From contig CP040556.1 of the NCBI GenBank assembly GCA_013378335.1, positions 310,001-374,000 of the forward strand: a stretch of 64,000 bases of DNA, in the 5' to 3' direction. The translations under genes and the position numbers were made by a program. The notes below the pieces were generated by a model. The model saw only the letters and a program-made list of their open reading frames with translations, made no database searches and was not told where the DNA came from. The first letter of the stretch is position 1. Every line of letters begins with the position of its first letter. Shown here one piece after another: positions 61,799-64,000 of the stretch. The DNA is from Streptococcus sanguinis (GTDB taxonomy: Bacteria; Bacillota; Bacilli; Lactobacillales; Streptococcaceae).

Positions 61799-63049
61799 AT
61801 GAAAATCGTTTCTTTATGGTCAAAGGTTTCTCTGGGCTTGCAATTGTTGATTGCTTTGATTTTGGGTGTTCTTGTTGCCCTTATCTGGCCACAATTTTCG
61901 ACATTTTATCAATTCTTAGGACAAGCCTTTATCAGTCTGATTAATATGGTGATTATTCCGCTGGTCTTTCCAGTTGTGGTCGTAGCTGTGGCTGGTGTGA
62001 TTGGTAAGAAATCTTTCGGGAAGCTTTTGTCAAAGAGTCTGCTCTATTTCTTTGCGGTCACGACGGCGATTACTTTTATTTTTGTCTTTGCATCTTATTA
62101 TCTGGGCTTTGGTCAGGGAGTCAATATCGGTCAGGCGGGAGCCAGCATTGACGGTATTGCCAAAAGTATTCAGCTGGAGGAGTTTTTGCTTAGCTTCATT
62201 CCCTCTAATATTGTCAAGTCGCTTTCAGAAGGAGCTCTGCTTCCTATTATTGTTTTTGCTATATTTTTAGGTTTTGGGCTTGGAAGCCTTAAGGAAGAAA
62301 AGACCCAGAAAGCTGTTGAGCTGCTGCAGATTTGGATTGAGGCTATTTATAAAATTGTCGGTGTGATTGTGAATCTGTCGCCAATTGGTATTTTTGGCTT
62401 TATTGCTAAGGATGTAGCCACGACAGGGGTTGACAAGTTGATTGGTTTGGGTCAATTTGTAGCAGGAACTTATCTAGCTTATGCGGTTTTGGCCTTGCTA
62501 ATTTTTCCTTTGATTGCTTTTGCTTTCAGAATTCCTTATCTGACAAGCTTGCAACGGATTTGGAGTCTTCTGGCTTTGGCTTTTGTCTCTGGCAGTTCCA
62601 GTGTTGTACTGCCGCCACTGTTGAAAGATTTAAAGAAGCAGGGGCATGATGAGCATGTCATAGATTTGGTTGTGCCTTTGGGTTATACTTTTAATCTTGA
62701 AGGGGCTGCTGTCTATTTCTCTGTAGCAACTGTTTTTATTGCCCATGCTTATGGGATTGCTTTTTCTGTCTCAGGACTTTTCTTTACTGTTTTGCTTTTG
62801 ACATTGATTGGTAAAACAGCTGCAACGGTGCCTTCTGGAGCGATTGTTGTCTTGCTGGCAGCTGCACCTCAGCTAGGCCTACCAGTCGAGGGTGTTGCCC
62901 TGATTTTTGCGGTTGATTTCTTTGTCAATGCTGGTCGCACTGCCCTCAATGTTCTAGGGCAGGTCTTGGCTGTTAGTGTAATTGAAAAGACGGAAGTCAA
63001 TGTAGTAGAAGAATCGAAAAGCAGCAAGCTGGCTGTTCGGTATTCCTAA
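61799..63049 (+). CDS. dicarboxylate/amino acid:cation symporter
   Basis: A 416-residue secondary carrier of the DAACS family (glutamate, aspartate or dicarboxylates with Na+ or H+). About eight membrane helices and two hairpins. Family blocks: SGSSSVVLPPLLKDL (serine-rich hairpin 1), VPLGYTFNLEGAAVYFSVAT (NLDG-like motif) and GKTAATVPSGAIVVL (hairpin 2). AAAGGAGTTTGGA precedes the ATG. Base composition returns to that of the core genome here. Confidence 0.92.
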   Translation: MKIVSLWSKVSLGLQLLIALILGVLVALIWPQFSTFYQFLGQAFISLINMVIIPLVFPVVVVAVAGVIGKKSFGKLLSKSLLYFFAVTTAITFIFVFASYYLGFGQGVNIGQAGASIDGIAKSIQLEEFLLSFIPSNIVKSLSEGALLPIIVFAIFLGFGLGSLKEEKTQKAVELLQIWIEAIYKIVGVIVNLSPIGIFGFIAKDVATTGVDKLIGLGQFVAGTYLAYAVLALLIFPLIAFAFRIPYLTSLQRIWSLLALAFVSGSSSVVLPPLLKDLKKQGHDEHVIDLVVPLGYTFNLEGAAVYFSVATVFIAHAYGIAFSVSGLFFTVLLLTLIGKTAATVPSGAIVVLLAAAPQLGLPVEGVALIFAVDFFVNAGRTALNVLGQVLAVSVIEKTEVNVVEESKSSKLAVRYS

Positions 63050-63063
63050 AGGAGAGAAGAATT

Positions 63064-64000
63064 ATGAGTCAAGCAAAAGTTTATGTTATTCATGAAAATT
63101 TGGAGTGGACGCAGCACTTGGTCAAGTGGCTGGAGGAAAAAGATGTGCCCTATGAACTTTGGGATTTGTCAAGTGGGATCCTAGATCTGCAGAGTCCGCC
63201 CCCAACAGGAATTTTCTATAATCGGATGTCTGCTTCTTCTCATACGCGTGGACACCGCTATGCACCAGAATTTACAGAGCAAGTTCTAACTTGGCTGGAA
63301 GCTCACGGTCGCAAGGTCATCAACGGAAGCGGAGCTATTAATCTGGAAATCAGCAAAATTAAACAATATTTGAAGCTTTCTGAGGTTGGAATTGCTTATC
63401 CGGATACAGTAGCTGTTTTGGGTCAGGAGAATATTCTGGAGGCGGCTAGAAAGCTTAATATTTATCCCCTGATTACCAAGCATAATCGGGCTGGGAAAGG
63501 TTTGGGAGTGCAGCTCTTCAATAGTGAGGAAGAGTTGGAAGCCTATGTAGACAGCCCTGCTTTTGAGCCTTCTGTGGATGGGATTACCCTGCTTCAGGCC
63601 TATATCAAGCCTGCGGATGGTCGCATTCGTCGTTCGGAGTTTATCAACCAGAAGTTTCTTTATACAGTGTCCATCGATTCATCAGATGGTTTTCAGCTTT
63701 GTCCGGCAGATGGGTGTCAGATTGGGCAAAGGCCTGCTCAGCTAGAGACCTCGGATAAGTTTCAAATCACAGAGCCGCTGCCTGCTAGTCAAAGACAGGC
63801 TTACGAGACATTTCTAGCTCAGGCTGGTATTGATGTGGCGGCTATTGAGTGGGTAGAGTCGGAGACAGGTCAGATCTATGTCTATGATGTGAACACCAAT
63901 ACCAACTATAATCCTATAGCAGAAGAAAAAGCAGGAATTTTTGCTCATCAGCATCTGGCAGAATATCTAAAGAACGAGCTGGCAGCATCCTATCCAGAAT
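63064..64000 (+). CDS. ATP-grasp domain protein (3' partial)
   Basis: Open from ATG 63064 to the window end, 312 codons visible. AAAGGAGAGAAGAATT precedes it, 14 bases after the symporter stop. It looks like a RimK-type ligase: KIKQYLKLSEVGIAYPDT, LITKHNRAGKGLGVQLF (ATP-binding loop), VDGITLLQAYIKPADGRIRR, and the metal site YVYDVNTNTNYNP. Such enzymes join an acid to an amine or amino acid with ATP. The substrate is unknown. Confidence 0.85.
   Translation, partial: MSQAKVYVIHENLEWTQHLVKWLEEKDVPYELWDLSSGILDLQSPPPTGIFYNRMSASSHTRGHRYAPEFTEQVLTWLEAHGRKVINGSGAINLEISKIKQYLKLSEVGIAYPDTVAVLGQENILEAARKLNIYPLITKHNRAGKGLGVQLFNSEEELEAYVDSPAFEPSVDGITLLQAYIKPADGRIRRSEFINQKFLYTVSIDSSDGFQLCPADGCQIGQRPAQLETSDKFQITEPLPASQRQAYETFLAQAGIDVAAIEWVESETGQIYVYDVNTNTNYNPIAEEKAGIFAHQHLAEYLKNELAASYPE

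Noticed and set aside
1..64000. CRISPR arrays
   Set aside because: No regularly spaced direct repeats with unique spacers and no cas genes were seen.
1..64000. tRNA or rRNA genes
   Set aside because: No cloverleaf with a TTCGAATC-type T-loop, and no rRNA-like segment, was recognised. The mobile elements use a protein gene (rpsI) rather than a tRNA as target.

Overview
This is a low-to-moderate GC Firmicutes chromosome window that reads as an oral streptococcus of the mitis/sanguinis type. The evidence is a set of recognisable streptococcal core genes in familiar neighbourhoods (polC, pepS, def, rpsO, trxA, pepF, pnp-cysE-cysS-mrnC-rlmB-yacP-degV, rplM-rpsI), AGGAGG-like ribosome sites, and a short IR-ended streptococcal repeat. 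Species cannot be fixed from the sequence alone.

Core block (1-30835). It opens inside polC and runs through a methyltransferase, PepS, an IS200-type insertion, peptide deformylase, an MFS carrier, a pseudouridine synthase, S15, an alpha/beta hydrolase, a YjdF-type gene with a likely riboswitch, thioredoxin and PepF. A small AT-rich accessory patch (14880-17140) carries an orphan 148-aa gene, an IR-ended repeat, a glycine-rich membrane protein and a start-less XRE regulator. Core genes resume with a drug-efflux carrier and the long pnp to rpsI block, which contains one frameshifted gene (25322-25752). S15 and L13 have structured leaders.

Accessory block (30819-61684). About 31 kb of AT-rich DNA is stacked behind the 3' end of rpsI. 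The rpsI end or its terminator recurs at 30785, 38915, 46045 (terminator only), 54123 and 61575. This suggests four modules added one after another at one attachment site. Module A (30819-38935) is an integrative mobilizable element: integrase, excisionase-like protein, pMV158-type Rep with its own nick-site hairpin, FtsK-like ATPase, and a cargo of a 163-aa gene plus a 955-aa NACHT/STAND ATPase, a likely anti-phage pair. Module B (39017-46044) is a PRD regulator, a three-protein fructose-family PTS and a GH38 alpha-mannosidase, probably for a mannosylated osmolyte such as mannosylglycerate. Module C (46088-54173) has a MarR-controlled beta-glucoside PTS with a frameshifted GH1 enzyme, then an unrecognised four-gene set (split HTH protein, membrane-anchored PIN nuclease, small membrane protein, possible nuclease with an in-frame amber). 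Module D (54174-61625) has two FMN-reductase-like proteins, an AraC regulator, a fumarate-reductase-like flavoprotein and its MFS carrier, followed by an intact IS256-family element whose 3' end is also present as a remnant at 54293.

Core genes return at 61799 with a dicarboxylate/amino-acid symporter and an ATP-grasp gene that runs off the window end.

The best candidates for an undescribed system are the NACHT pair (35190-38562) and the HTH/PIN/TM/nuclease-like module (50225-53742). Both are inferences from motif and context; no homology search could be run.
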